Below are positions 1 to 8,043 of a DNA stretch of 64,000 nucleotides, in pieces. Positions within the stretch are counted from its first letter, which is position 1. Every line of letters begins with the position of its first letter. This DNA is from Pseudomonas sp. MM223 (GTDB taxonomy: Bacteria; Pseudomonadota; Gammaproteobacteria; Pseudomonadales; Pseudomonadaceae), in NCBI GenBank assembly GCA_947090765.1, contig OX352322.1, positions 5,005,501 through 5,069,500 on the forward strand, given 5' to 3'. The translations under genes and the position numbers were made by a program. The notes below the pieces were generated by a model that had not been told where the DNA came from, did not search any database, and worked only from the letters and a program-made list of their open reading frames with translations.

Positions 1-1
1 T

Positions 2-172
2 ATCGGGCTGGTGCCGCGCATTCTGGTAGAGGAAGAGTTGGCCAAGGCAGAGCTGTACAGCCCCGGGGGGGCGTTTGCCAGCCAGCGTAGTTATTACCTG
101 ATCTACCCGCCCAGGAATGAGGCCTTGCCGTCGTTGCGGGCATTCAGGAGCTGGTTGCTGGAACAGATCTGA
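2..172 (+). CDS. LysR-family transcriptional regulator, C-terminal end (partial)
   Basis: Only the last 56 codons are present; the gene enters from outside the window and stops at TGA 170-172. The readable part begins IGLVPRILVEEELAKAEL and later has YYLIYPPRN and LRAFRSWLLEQI. This is the usual end of a LysR effector-binding domain: a late beta strand, the position-specific Y-L-I-Y/P segment, and a final amphipathic helix. The DNA-binding half is outside the window, so target and inducer cannot be named. It converges on aroP, and the two share a bidirectional terminator behind a REP pair. Confidence 0.7.
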   Translation: MGLVPRILVEEELAKAELYSPGGAFASQRSYYLIYPPRNEALPSLRAFRSWLLEQI

Positions 173-180
173 TAGCTTCT

Positions 181-275
181 TTGCCTGTGCCGGCCTCTTC
201 GCAGCACAAGGCTGCTCCTACAAATTGAACGCCTGTAGGAGCAGCCTTGTGCTGCGAAGAGGCCGGCACAGGCAA
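181..275. repeat. REP inverted pair, perfect 42-bp arms
   Basis: Arms 181-222 and 234-275 are exact reverse complements around an 11-nt loop. The core is the putida-type unit TGTAGGAGCAGCCTTGTGC. It lies between convergent genes, where these elements usually sit. Confidence 0.9.
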
Positions 276-276
276 T

Positions 277-313
277 AAAAAACCCCAAGCCGGTCACCTG
301 GCTTGGGGTTTTT
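277..313. terminator. Bidirectional rho-independent terminator
   Basis: The stem CCCCAAGCC (283-291) pairs with GGCTTGGGG (300-308). It has an A-run on the left and a T-run on the right, so it can end both the LysR gene and aroP. Confidence 0.85.
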
Positions 314-332
314 GCATACTGCCTTGGGTCAC

Positions 333-1751
333 TTACTTGGCTACGGTACCCGCAGCCCCACCGGCATTCATCCTGCGGCGCGGCTTGACCATGTAGATGA
401 CGAACATCGCAAACAGCCACACCGGGATCGCGTACACCGAAACCTGAATACCCGGGATCATCAGCATGATGCCAAGGATCAGCACCACGAAGGCCAGCAC
501 CACGTAGTTGCCGTAGGGGTACCACAGCGCCTTGAACAGCGGCTTCTGGCCGGTACGGTTCAGGTGCTGACGGAACTTCAGGTGCGAGTAGCTGATCATC
601 GCCCAGTTGATCACCAGGGTGGCCACTACCAGCGACATCAGCAGCTCCAGGGCATTCTGAGGCATCAGGTAGTTGAGCAGCACGGCGACAAAGGTAACGG
701 CAGCCGACACCAGGATCGCACGCACTGGCACGCCACGCTTGTCGACCTTGGCCAGCGACGCCGGGGCATCGCCCTGCTCGGCCATGCCCAGCAGCATGCG
801 GGCGTTGCAGTAGGTGCCGCTGTTGTACACCGACAGCGCAGCGGTCAGTACCACGAAGTTCAGCAGGTGCGCAGCCACGTCACTGCCCAGCAGCGAGAAC
901 ACCTGCACGAACGGGCTGCTGCCGTAGCTGCCACCCGAGGCATCGATGCTGGCGACCAGGTTGTCCCAAGGGGTCAGCGACAGCAGTACCACCAAGGCAC
1001 CGACATAGAAGATCAGAATGCGGTAGATAACCTGGTTGATCGCCTTGGGGATCACGGTCTTCGGCTTGTCGGCCTCGGCAGCGGTGAAGCCGAGCATTTC
1101 AAGGCCACCGAAGGAGAACATGATAAAGGCCAAGGCCATTACCAGCCCGCTGACACCGTTCGGGAAGAAACCGCCATGCGACCACAGGTTGGCGATGGTG
1201 GCGTCTGGGCCACCGCTGCCACTGGTGAGCAGGTAGGCACCCAGGCCAATCATGCTGACGATGGCCACGACCTTGATGATGGCAAACCAGAATTCAGCTT
1301 CGCCGAAGAACTTCACGTTCATCAGGTTGATGGCGTTGATCAGCACGAAGAACGCCGCCGCAGTAACCCAGGTAGGGATCTCCGGCCACCAGTAGTGAAC
1401 ATACTTGCCAACCGCCGAAAGCTCCGACATGCCCACCAGGATGTACAGCACCCAGCAGTTCCAGCCCGACAGGAAGCCGGCGAAACCACCCCAGTAAGTG
1501 TGGGCGAAATGGCTGAACGAGCCAGCTACCGGCTCTTCGACAATCATTTCGCCAAGCTGGCGCATGATCATGAAGGCGATGAAGCCGCAAATGGCGTAGC
1601 CAAGGATCATTGACGGGCCGGCGGATTTCATCACGCCTGCCGAGCCGAGGAACAGGCCGGTACCAATCGCACCACCAAGGGCGATCAACTGGATGTGGCG
1701 GTTCTTCAGGCCCCGCTTGAGCTCGCCTGAATGCATGTTTTGTCCACTCAT
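333..1751 (-). CDS. aroP: Aromatic amino acid permease AroP
   Basis: This is a 472-residue inner-membrane APC-superfamily permease, likely importing phenylalanine, tyrosine and tryptophan by proton symport. The N-terminal stretch ELKRGLKNRHIQLIALGG and GAIGTGLFLG (residues 27-36) match the AroP/GabP/LysP group. The IMFSFGGLEMLGFTAAEADK region and the late segment LMIPGIQVSVYAIPVW resemble E. coli AroP closely. About twelve hydrophobic segments can be drawn. I chose ATG 1749-1751 because AGGTGA lies about 10 nt upstream; a longer frame to 1799 lacks a good site. Upstream lies an unusually long leader with a small aromatic-rich ORF and a PhhR-like box. Substrate preference among the aromatic amino acids is inferred from family resemblance. 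Confidence 0.88.
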   Translation of the reverse strand: MSGQNMHSGELKRGLKNRHIQLIALGGAIGTGLFLGSAGVMKSAGPSMILGYAICGFIAFMIMRQLGEMIVEEPVAGSFSHFAHTYWGGFAGFLSGWNCWVLYILVGMSELSAVGKYVHYWWPEIPTWVTAAAFFVLINAINLMNVKFFGEAEFWFAIIKVVAIVSMIGLGAYLLTSGSGGPDATIANLWSHGGFFPNGVSGLVMALAFIMFSFGGLEMLGFTAAEADKPKTVIPKAINQVIYRILIFYVGALVVLLSLTPWDNLVASIDASGGSYGSSPFVQVFSLLGSDVAAHLLNFVVLTAALSVYNSGTYCNARMLLGMAEQGDAPASLAKVDKRGVPVRAILVSAAVTFVAVLLNYLMPQNALELLMSLVVATLVINWAMISYSHLKFRQHLNRTGQKPLFKALWYPYGNYVVLAFVVLILGIMLMIPGIQVSVYAIPVWLFAMFVIYMVKPRRRMNAGGAAGTVAK

Positions 1752-1824
1752 GAACGAAGTCACCTGCATTGTTTTTATCTGTGACGGAATCGGACCCACC
1801 GCGCTCGTGGCGCAGCGGAATGGG

Positions 1825-1840
1825 CAAGGTGGTTACCTTG
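1825..1840. promoter_or_regulatory. Perfect 6-4-6 inverted repeat in the aroP leader
   Basis: CAAGGT-GGTT-ACCTTG lies between the small leader ORF and the aroP start, about 75 nt before the aroP ATG. It could form a small RNA hairpin. There is no T-run, so it is not a standard terminator. A role in leader control is inference only. Confidence 0.35.
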
Positions 1841-1872
1841 GGTTTCTTGACCTCAGGTGCCGCCGAGGCGGG

Positions 1873-2043
1873 TCAACCAGGCGTGATCAAGAGTGCGCGG
1901 TACGCAAAAGGGTCACAGGTAAAACGCGGCGCACTGTATACCCCTGCAAACGCGCAGGCGTCAACGCGTTGCGTATTTCCATCTGGAAAAAACGCAGCGA
2001 TCCTGTGGTGTGGGCCTTGAAAGGCGGAGTGATCGGCGTACAT
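1873..2043 (-). CDS. Putative aromatic-rich leader ORF upstream of aroP
   Basis: A 56-residue frame starts MYADHSAFQG and ends AYRALLITPG. Nine of 56 residues are Phe or Tyr (FF, VY, PRF, DPFAY), with three His and no Trp. It has a strong ribosome-binding site, GGAGG four bases before the ATG, better than that of aroP itself. It lies entirely within the transcript expected to carry aroP. I do not recognise a protein family. It could be a leader peptide sensing charged tRNA-Phe or tRNA-Tyr, or simply a chance frame. The function is not shown by the sequence. Confidence 0.4.
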   Translation of the reverse strand: MYADHSAFQGPHHRIAAFFPDGNTQRVDACAFAGVYSAPRFTCDPFAYRALLITPG

Positions 2044-2243
2044 GGCGCCTCCATTTGTTGTTTTGTCAGCCCGGCTCTGTGGACGGGCTCTTGCACACGG
2101 CAATGGCGGCTATAACACCGTGGGGACGGGGGTTTGGGCAAGGGTGAGCCGGGTGGGGACGGCTACTTTTGCCCATCGGCGGCGGCAAGGTTTGTTTACA
2201 AGATTGGGCTTGATCTGAAATACGGACTGAAAACGGCTACATT

Positions 2244-2261
2244 CGTACAGATTTCTTTACA
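2244..2261. promoter_or_regulatory. PhhR/TyrR-like box upstream of aroP
   Basis: CGTACA-GATTTC-TTTACA matches the TyrR/PhhR consensus TGTAAA-N6-TTTACA at 10 of 12 defined bases. It lies about 200 nt upstream of the leader ORF on the aroP side. PhhR is the aromatic amino acid activator in P. putida. Binding here is inferred. Confidence 0.4.
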
Positions 2262-2313
2262 GTGCGGTTCAAGAACTTGCCAGTCGTCAGAAAAGTTCTT
2301 TTTGTTCAATATC

Positions 2314-2428
2314 TTGGGGCCGCCCTGCGGCCCGTTCGCGGCACAAGGCCGCTCCTACAACGACCTGCATTCACACGATCCCTGTAGGAGCGGCCTTGCG
2401 CCGCGAAAGGGCCGCAAGGCGGCCCCAA
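2314..2428. repeat. REP inverted pair with flanking GGGGCCGC hairpins
   Basis: Arms 2314-2359 and 2383-2428 are near-complementary with core TGTAGGAGCGGCCTTG. Each is extended by a GC-rich mini-hairpin. Confidence 0.88.
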
Positions 2429-2442
2429 AATCTCACAGGCAT

Positions 2443-2470
2443 AAAAAAACCAGCCCGAAGACTGGTTTTT
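2443..2470. terminator. Terminator of rluB (bidirectional)
   Basis: AACCAG/CTGGTT with an 8-nt loop, an A-run on the left and a T-run on the right. It sits just beyond the rluB stop codon. Confidence 0.8.
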
Positions 2471-2472
2471 CG

Positions 2473-3555
2473 TTACTGCTCAGGCCGATCAGCCACGCGG
2501 CTTGCCGCGCCACGGCCTGCCGGTTTGTCACCTTCAGGCTTGCTTGGGCGCTTGCGCATATCGCTTGGGCGCTCGGCCACCGTGCTGCCACGGTTAGGTT
2601 TACGCGGGGCCTCTTCACGCGGCTGACGCGCCGGGCGCTCGCCGGTGGCGGCACCTTCGTGAGCCGGGCGCAGGTTGCGCACGCGCTCGCCACGGCCCAG
2701 CGGGCGGGTCGACTTGCGCTGCAGGCGCTCCATCTTGTCCTTGGCCTTGAGCTTCATGGCAGGCAGCGCCACTGGCTGCAGGCCCACTTCAGCGGCCAGG
2801 ATGTCGATTTCGCCCTGGGTCATTTCACGCCAGCGGCCCATCGGCAGGTCGGAGTTGAGGAACACCGGGCCGAAACGCACGCGCTTCAGGCGGCTGACCA
2901 CCATGCCCTGGGACTCCCACAGGCGACGCACCTCACGGTTACGCCCTTCCATCACCACGCAGTGGTACCAGTGGTTGAAGCCTTCGCCACCCGGGGCCTT
3001 CTGGATGTCGGTGAACTTGGCCGGGCCGTCTTCCAGCATCACGCCGGCTTTCAGGCGCTCGATCATCTCGTCATCGACTTCACCACGCACACGTACCGCG
3101 TACTCACGGTCCATCTCGTAGGACGGGTGCATCAGGCGGTTGGCCAGCTCACCGTCAGTGGTGAACAGCAGCAAGCCGGTGGTGTTGATGTCGAGGCGGC
3201 CGATGTTGATCCAGCGGCCCTCTTTTGGCCGTGGCAGGCGGTCGAACACGGTCGGGCGGCCTTCCGGGTCGTCACGGGTGCAGATTTCACCATCGGGCTT
3301 GTTGTACATGATCACCCGGCGGGTGGCCTCGGCGGCCTCTTCGCGCTTGATCAGCTTGCCGTCGACGGCAATGGCGTCGTGCAGGTCGACGCGCTGGCCA
3401 AGGGTGGCTGCGACGCCGTTGACCTTGATGCGGCCCTGGCTGATCCAGGCCTCGACGTCACGGCGCGAGCCCACGCCAATACGCGCCAGCACTTTCTGCA
3501 GCTTTTCGCCGGATGGCGGGGTGATTTCGGTCTCTTGCAGGTCTTGCTCACTCAT
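2473..3555 (-). CDS. rluB: 23S rRNA pseudouridine(2605) synthase RluB
   Basis: A 360-residue enzyme that isomerises a uridine of 23S rRNA (U2605 in E. coli numbering). An S4 RNA-binding domain occupies about residues 18-65 (EKLQKVLARIGVGSRRDVE). The RsuA/RluB catalytic domain follows, with the signature GRLDINTTGLLLFT; the catalytic Asp is about residue 122. The last 90 residues are a basic, Arg/Pro-rich, probably disordered tail, as in gamma-proteobacterial RluB. GGGAGG lies 7 nt before ATG 3555. It is the last gene of the scpA/scpB cluster but separated from scpB by a REP pair. RluE and RluF are less likely because of the tail and the gene order. Confidence 0.92.
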   Translation of the reverse strand: MSEQDLQETEITPPSGEKLQKVLARIGVGSRRDVEAWISQGRIKVNGVAATLGQRVDLHDAIAVDGKLIKREEAAEATRRVIMYNKPDGEICTRDDPEGRPTVFDRLPRPKEGRWINIGRLDINTTGLLLFTTDGELANRLMHPSYEMDREYAVRVRGEVDDEMIERLKAGVMLEDGPAKFTDIQKAPGGEGFNHWYHCVVMEGRNREVRRLWESQGMVVSRLKRVRFGPVFLNSDLPMGRWREMTQGEIDILAAEVGLQPVALPAMKLKAKDKMERLQRKSTRPLGRGERVRNLRPAHEGAATGERPARQPREEAPRKPNRGSTVAERPSDMRKRPSKPEGDKPAGRGAASRVADRPEQ

Positions 3556-3713
3556 CTGGGCACCTCCCGGTGTAGGAATGAAAACAGGTTCTTGGCGACG
3601 AACGCGCCAAAAGGCCGCGCATCATACGCGGTTCTTCGGGCGAACGCACTGGAGGGTAGAGGGTTTTGCAAAGATGGGGAGAGGTTTCAGCCTAATGGTC
3701 CTGTGTTGATCAC

Positions 3714-3813
3714 ACTGGCCCTATTGCCGGCAAGCCAGCTCCCACAGGGATATCACTGGGTTAAAAAACTGTGCATGACTTGTGGGAGCTGGCTTGCCGG
3801 CGATAAGGCCAGT
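3714..3813. repeat. REP inverted pair, GCCGGCAAGCC class
   Basis: Arms 3714-3746 and 3781-3813 are near-perfect complements with core TGTGGGAGCTGGCTTGCC, a second REP sequence class. The pair sits between scpB and rluB. Confidence 0.88.
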
Positions 3814-3829
3814 ACAGGCAACAAATGAA

Positions 3830-4597
3830 TCAGGGCTGCAACTTGCCTTCTTCCTCCACCGAGACCTCAGGCTCATCCTCGCGCAAGTCATCAAAATCGG
3901 TCTTCAGCCCCTCTTCCATGGCGTCCAGTTCCACCAGCAAGCTACGGAAGCTGGTTTCGTCCTTAGGCTCTGCAACCTCTTCGTCTCCAAGGCTGGCATC
4001 TGCCAACGCCTGCAAGTGCGCCGGCACTGGCGCATCATCCGGGTCGAGCAGCGGCTCCGGTTCCATTTCACGCAGCTCGGCAAGGGCCGGCAGCTCATCC
4101 AGGCTCTTGAGGTTGAAATGGTCGAGAAACGCCTTGGTGGTAGCAAACATCGCGGGCCGCCCGGGCACTTCGCGGTAGCCGACCACGCGGATCCACTCGC
4201 GCTCGACCATGGTCCGGATGATGTTGCTGTTCACCGCCACGCCCCGGACGTCTTCAATCTCGCCACGGGTGATGGGCTGGCGGTAGGCGATCAGGGCCAG
4301 GGTTTCGAGCAACGCGCGCGAATAACGCTGCGGGCGTTCTTCCCACAGGCGCCCGACCCAGGGCGCATAGTCCTCGCGGATTTGCAGGCGGTAGCCGCTG
4401 GCCACCTCCTTGAGTTCGAAGGCACGGCCGCTGCACGACTTGCCCAGCACCTCTAGGGCCTGCTTGAACACGTGGGGCTCGGGGCGCTCGGCCTCTTCGA
4501 GCAGCTCGTACAGGCGCTCCAGGGATTGCGGCTTGCCCGAAGCCAGCAAAAAAGCTTCGATCAGTGACGCCAGGTCGCGGGGGTCATTCAGGTTCAT
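3830..4597 (-). CDS. scpB: Segregation and condensation protein ScpB
   Basis: A 255-residue winged-helix kleisin partner. With ScpA it forms the non-SMC part of the SMC-ScpAB complex that compacts and segregates the chromosome. The core reads LIEAFLLASGKPQSLERL near the N-terminus, then LETLALIAYRQPITRGEIED and GRPAMFATTKAFLDHFNL, which are typical of ScpB. The C-terminal 70 residues are very acidic. ATG 4597 overlaps the scpA end by 14 nt, so translation is probably coupled. A longer frame to 4654 would overlap scpA further and lacks a better start. Pseudomonads carry both MksB and SMC condensins; which one this serves is known only from family knowledge. Confidence 0.93.
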   Translation of the reverse strand: MNLNDPRDLASLIEAFLLASGKPQSLERLYELLEEAERPEPHVFKQALEVLGKSCSGRAFELKEVASGYRLQIREDYAPWVGRLWEERPQRYSRALLETLALIAYRQPITRGEIEDVRGVAVNSNIIRTMVEREWIRVVGYREVPGRPAMFATTKAFLDHFNLKSLDELPALAELREMEPEPLLDPDDAPVPAHLQALADASLGDEEVAEPKDETSFRSLLVELDAMEEGLKTDFDDLREDEPEVSVEEEGKLQP

Positions 4598-5438
4598 CGG
4601 GGTCTTCAACAAGCGCTGGGCGAAGCCGCACGTGGATGGCGGCGAAAGGTTCATTCTGCACGAGTTCGATCAGCGATTCCTTCACCAGTTCGAGCACTGC
4701 CATGAAGGTCACCACCACGCCCAGCTTGCCCTCTTCGGCAGCAAACAGCTCGCCGAACGGCACGAAAGCACCGCCCTTGAGGCGCTCCAGCACCTGGCTC
4801 ATGCGCTCGCGGGTGGACAAGGTCTCACGGCTGATCTGGTGGCTTTCGAACAGGTCGTTGCGGCGCATCACCTCGGCCATGGACACCAGCAACTCTTCCA
4901 GGCTGACCTGCGGCAGCAGCTTGCGCACCTTGGCCTGCGGTGCTTCCAGGCGTGGTACCACGACATCGCGACCCACGCGCGGCAGTTCGTCGATGCCCTC
5001 GGCCGCGGCCTTGAAACGCTCGTACTCCTGCAAGCGGCGGATCAGCTCGGCGCGCGGGTCGCCCTCCTCTTCCTCGATGTCGGCCGAACGCGGCAGCAGC
5101 ATGCGCGACTTGATCTCGGCGAGCATGGCGGCCATCACCAGGTACTCGGCGGCCAGTTCCAGGCGCACGCTCTTCATCAGCTCCACGTAGCCCATGTACT
5201 GACGGGTGATTTCCGCCACCGGGATGTCGAGGATGTCGATGTTCTGCTTGCGGATCAGGTACAGCAACAGGTCCAGCGGCCCTTCGAAGGCTTCGAGAAT
5301 GACTTCCAGGGCATCCGGCGGGATGTACAGGTCCAGCGGCATTTCGGTCAGGGCTTCGCCGTAGACCAAGGCCAGTTGCAACTGCCGAGGCGACTCGGCC
5401 TGTTCAGCCGCCGCCTCGGGCGCTTCCACCTGGCTCAC
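4584..5438 (-). CDS. scpA: Segregation and condensation protein ScpA (kleisin)
   Basis: A 284-residue kleisin that bridges SMC heads and binds ScpB. The hallmark EAFEGPLDLLLYLIRKQN lies about 50 residues in, followed by DILDIPVAEITRQYMGYVE and EYLVMAAMLAEIKSRMLLP. The C-terminal winged helix includes VVVTFMAVLELVKESLIEL. The start is GTG 5438, sharing a GTGA overlap with the yciO stop, which implies coupling. There is no strong ribosome-binding site of its own. A shorter start nearer the EAFEGP motif is possible, since the first 35 residues are Ala/Glu-rich. Confidence 0.93.
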   Translation of the reverse strand: MSQVEAPEAAAEQAESPRQLQLALVYGEALTEMPLDLYIPPDALEVILEAFEGPLDLLLYLIRKQNIDILDIPVAEITRQYMGYVELMKSVRLELAAEYLVMAAMLAEIKSRMLLPRSADIEEEEGDPRAELIRRLQEYERFKAAAEGIDELPRVGRDVVVPRLEAPQAKVRKLLPQVSLEELLVSMAEVMRRNDLFESHQISRETLSTRERMSQVLERLKGGAFVPFGELFAAEEGKLGVVVTFMAVLELVKESLIELVQNEPFAAIHVRLRPALVEDPDEPE

Positions 5439-6064
5439 GCGCTGACCAGGAACGGCGTGGGGTCGCCGCAGCCTTCGCGGATCAGTTCCGGCTCATCGCC
5501 GGACAAATCGATGATGGTCGACGCCTTGAGGTCGCCAAAACCGCCGTCGATCACCAGGTCGACGTGGTGCTCCAGCCGCTCACGGATTTCGTAAGGGTCG
5601 GTCATCGGCTCGCTGTCACCCGGCAGGATCAAGCTGACGCTCATCAGCGGCTCGCCCAACTCGGCCAGCAAGGCCAATGTAATGGCGTGGGCCGGCACGC
5701 GCAGGCCAATGGTGCGGCGCTTGTCATGCAACAGCAGCCGCGGTACTTCACGGGTGCCGTTGAGGATGAAGGTATAGGGCCCCGGCACATGCGCCTTGAG
5801 CAAGCGGAAGGTGCCGGTGTCGACCTTGGCGTACAACCCCAGCTGCGACATGTCACAGCACATCAGGGTGAAATTGTGCGTCTTGTCCAGCCCGCGCAGG
5901 CGACGCACCCGCTCAATCGCCGTCTTGTCACCCATCTGGCAACCCAGCGCATAGGCCGAGTCGGTCGGATACACCACCACGCCACCCTTGCGGATGATCT
6001 CGACGGCCTGTTTTATCAGGCGCGCCTGTGGGTTCTCCGGATGTATCTGGAAAAATTGGCTCAC
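5435..6064 (-). CDS. yciO: YciO-type L-threonylcarbamoyladenylate synthase family protein
   Basis: A 209-residue Sua5/YrdC/YciO protein. The family makes threonylcarbamoyl-AMP for the t6A modification of ANN-decoding tRNAs; YciO itself is a weaker or divergent member. SQFFQIHPENPQ at the start and GGVVVYPTDSAYALGC, HNFTLMC, PGPYTFIL and GLRVP match E. coli YciO almost collinearly. I chose GTG 6064 because E. coli YciO begins MSQFF; AGGA lies 7 nt upstream. A longer frame (ATG 6100 or 6220) would overlap the PHP gene. It sits between the PHP gene (13-nt gap) and scpA (4-nt overlap) in one operon. Confidence 0.88.
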   Translation of the reverse strand: MSQFFQIHPENPQARLIKQAVEIIRKGGVVVYPTDSAYALGCQMGDKTAIERVRRLRGLDKTHNFTLMCCDMSQLGLYAKVDTGTFRLLKAHVPGPYTFILNGTREVPRLLLHDKRRTIGLRVPAHAITLALLAELGEPLMSVSLILPGDSEPMTDPYEIRERLEHHVDLVIDGGFGDLKASTIIDLSGDEPELIREGCGDPTPFLVSA

Positions 6065-6077
6065 GTAGTCGTCCTGT

Positions 6078-6938
6078 TCATAGCGCCAAAGGCTGTTCAT
6101 GGCTGAATCGACGCCACAGAGGTGGCAGGTCCTCGGGCAAAGGCCGGTAAGCACCGATCTCTCCCCAGGTGCCGGGGCCGTGGAAGTCACTGCCAGCGCT
6201 TGCCAGCAGGCCGAACTCACGCGTAAGGATGGACATCGTGCCCACCTGCTCGGCCGGCATCATCCCGTTGACCACCTCAAGTGCCTGCCCGCCTGCCTGA
6301 ATATAGTCGGCAATCAGCCTTCTGCGCTTGCTGCGGGTCAGGTCGTAGTGCATCGGGTGGGCCAGGCTCACCCATGCTTTGGACTGGCGCAGGGTCGCGA
6401 CAGTTTCGTCGAGGGTCGGCCAGTGCTGCTTGACGTCGCCCAGCTTGCCGGCACCCAACCACTTGCGAAACGCCTCGCCACGGTCCTTGACGTGCCCGGC
6501 ACGCACCAGGTACTCGGCAAAATGCGGGCGTGCCGGGGCGTTGCCGCTGTCACCCAGCTCGTGCTGCACGGCGCGGGCACCTTCGAGCGTGCCGGGCATG
6601 CCCTTGGCTGCCAGCCGTTTGTCGATTTCTTCGGCGCGCAGCCAGCGGCCACGGTGCAGCGCTTCAATTGCCGCCAGCAAGGGCGGCGCGTCGAGCGGGA
6701 AGTCATAACCCAGCACATGGATGGTCGCGCCACCCCAGGTGCACGACAATTCCACCCCACTGACCCAGCGCATGCCCCGTTCAATGCAGGCCTGGCGGGC
6801 TTCGGGCAAGCCTTCGAGGGTGTCATGGTCAGTCAGTGCCAGCGTTTGCACCCCGTGCTCATGGGCCCGGGCAACCAGTACCGAGGGCGACAGGGCGCCG
6901 TCGGAGGCCGTGCTGTGACAGTGCAGATCAACATTCAT
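6078..6938 (-). CDS. rnm: PHP-domain phosphoesterase, RNase AM (YciV/TrpH) type
   Basis: A 286-residue PHP-family metal phosphoesterase. The metal-binding motifs are in order: [11 protein letters not shown] at residues 4-14, LTDHDTLEG, the GVELS glutamate, [18 protein letters not shown] and GSDFHGPG. E. coli YciV (Rnm, RNase AM) is a 5'-3' exonuclease that matures the 5' ends of 23S, 16S and 5S rRNA. Related enzymes act on 3',5'-bisphosphonucleotides, so the exact substrate is inferred. ATG 6936-6938 has GGAG-like bases on the minus strand. It heads the yciO-scpA-scpB cluster and is divergent from yciB with 67 nt between. Confidence 0.85.
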   Translation of the reverse strand: MNVDLHCHSTASDGALSPSVLVARAHEHGVQTLALTDHDTLEGLPEARQACIERGMRWVSGVELSCTWGGATIHVLGYDFPLDAPPLLAAIEALHRGRWLRAEEIDKRLAAKGMPGTLEGARAVQHELGDSGNAPARPHFAEYLVRAGHVKDRGEAFRKWLGAGKLGDVKQHWPTLDETVATLRQSKAWVSLAHPMHYDLTRSKRRRLIADYIQAGGQALEVVNGMMPAEQVGTMSILTREFGLLASAGSDFHGPGTWGEIGAYRPLPEDLPPLWRRFSHEQPLAL

Positions 6939-7005
6939 GGAGGAGCGCTTTCGCTGGAATCGATGTTTGTTATTATGCCGTCACATCCCGATTCTGGCTG
7001 CCATT

Positions 7006-7599
7006 GTGAAACAATTCATCGATTTCATCCCGTTGCTGCTGTTCTTCATCGTCTACAAGCTGGACCCGCGCCCCATGGAAGTCGCCGGCCACAGCTTCGA
7101 ATTCGGTGGCATCTACAGTGCCACGGCCATGCTGATCATCAGCTCGCTGGTGGTGTACGGCGCACTGTTCCTGCGCCAGCGCAGGCTGGAAAAGGGCCAG
7201 TGGCTGACGCTGGTGGCCTGCCTGGTGTTCGGTGGCCTGACCCTGACGTTCCACAGCGAAACCTTCCTCAAGTGGAAAGCGCCGGTGGTGAACTGGCTGT
7301 TCGCCCTGGGCTTTGCGGGCAGCCACTTCATCGGTGACCGGGTACTGATCAAGCGCATCATGGGCCACGCCCTGACCCTGCCCGATGCCGTCTGGGCCCG
7401 CCTGAACGTTGCCTGGATCGCCTTCTTCCTGTTCTGCGGCGCGGCCAACCTGTTTGTCGCCTTCACCTTCCAGGACTTCTGGGTCGACTTCAAGGTGTTC
7501 GGCAGCCTGGGCATGACCGTGATCTTCCTGGTGGCGCAAGGCGTGTACCTGTCGCGCCACCTGCACGACGACCCTTCTACTACCAAACCCAAGGATTGA
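7006..7599 (+). CDS. yciB: Inner membrane septation protein YciB (IspZ)
   Basis: A 197-residue polytopic membrane protein of the YciB/septation protein A family, linked to envelope integrity and cell division. [20 protein letters not shown] at the start, then [34 protein letters not shown] and the C-terminal [18 protein letters not shown] are diagnostic. Five or six transmembrane segments can be drawn. The start is GTG 7006, chosen because family members begin M/V-KQFIDF; the frame open further upstream has no family similarity. The ribosome-binding site is weak. YciI follows after one base, a common pairing. Confidence 0.92.
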   Translation: MKQFIDFIPLLLFFIVYKLDPRPMEVAGHSFEFGGIYSATAMLIISSLVVYGALFLRQRRLEKGQWLTLVACLVFGGLTLTFHSETFLKWKAPVVNWLFALGFAGSHFIGDRVLIKRIMGHALTLPDAVWARLNVAWIAFFLFCGAANLFVAFTFQDFWVDFKVFGSLGMTVIFLVAQGVYLSRHLHDDPSTTKPKD

Positions 7600-7600
7600 C

Positions 7601-7900
7601 ATGCTCTACGCCATCATCGCCAGCGACGTCGCAAACTCCCTGGAAAAGCGCCTGGCTGCCCGCCCGGCGCACATCGAACGCCTGCAGCAGCTCAAGGCCG
7701 AAGGCCGCGTGGTGCTGGCCGGCCCACACCCGGCCATCGACAGCAACGACCCGGGCGCGGCAGGTTTCAGCGGTAGCCTGATCGTTGCCGAGTTCGAGTC
7801 CCTGACAGCGGCACAGGCCTGGGCCGATGCCGACCCTTACATTGCTGCGGGCGTGTACGACAAAGTCGTCGTCAAGCCGTTCAAGCAAGTACTGCCTTGA
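7601..7900 (+). CDS. yciI: YciI family protein
   Basis: A 99-residue ferredoxin-like alpha/beta protein of the YCII superfamily. [32 protein letters not shown] and a [17 protein letters not shown] end match E. coli YciI along its length. The R-x-x-H pair near residue 23 is the proposed active site in the superfamily. Its biochemical reaction is unsettled; a role beside YciB is suggested only by constant linkage. The ATG lies one base after the yciB stop, so the two are cotranscribed. A 12-bp stem at 7917-7944 may end the transcript. Confidence 0.9.
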   Translation: MLYAIIASDVANSLEKRLAARPAHIERLQQLKAEGRVVLAGPHPAIDSNDPGAAGFSGSLIVAEFESLTAAQAWADADPYIAAGVYDKVVVKPFKQVLP

Positions 7901-7916
7901 TCTGAGACCGGGTCGG

Positions 7917-7944
7917 CTTCTTCGCGGGCTTGCCCGCGAAGAAG
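7917..7944. repeat. Single REP-like hairpin after yciI
   Basis: CTTCTTCGCGGG-CTTG-CCCGCGAAGAAG is a perfect 12-bp stem. It has no T-run, so it is more likely a REP stem than a classic terminator. Confidence 0.75.
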
Positions 7945-8043
7945 CTGGCGCGATGTTGGCAGTTATACGGTTGCCATCAGTCTGCGGTATCTTTGCCACT
8001 GGCGGGCCGGATAGCCGCCGTCAATGGTTGAATTGAGTGAGTC

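Larger units (their letters stand above)
1752..2472. other. Long aroP leader and aroP/rluB intergenic region
   Basis: This 720-bp stretch holds no conventional gene. In order it contains a small hairpin (1825-1840), a 56-codon aromatic-rich frame on the minus strand (1873-2043), a promoter-like stretch ahead of it on the minus strand (TTGCCC, 18-bp spacer, TGTTAT), a PhhR/TyrR-like box (2244-2261), a REP pair (2314-2428) and a terminator (2443-2470). Confidence 0.6.

Noticed and set aside
6065..6220. Longer N-terminus for yciO
   Set aside because: It would overlap the PHP-domain gene, and E. coli YciO begins at the residue chosen here.
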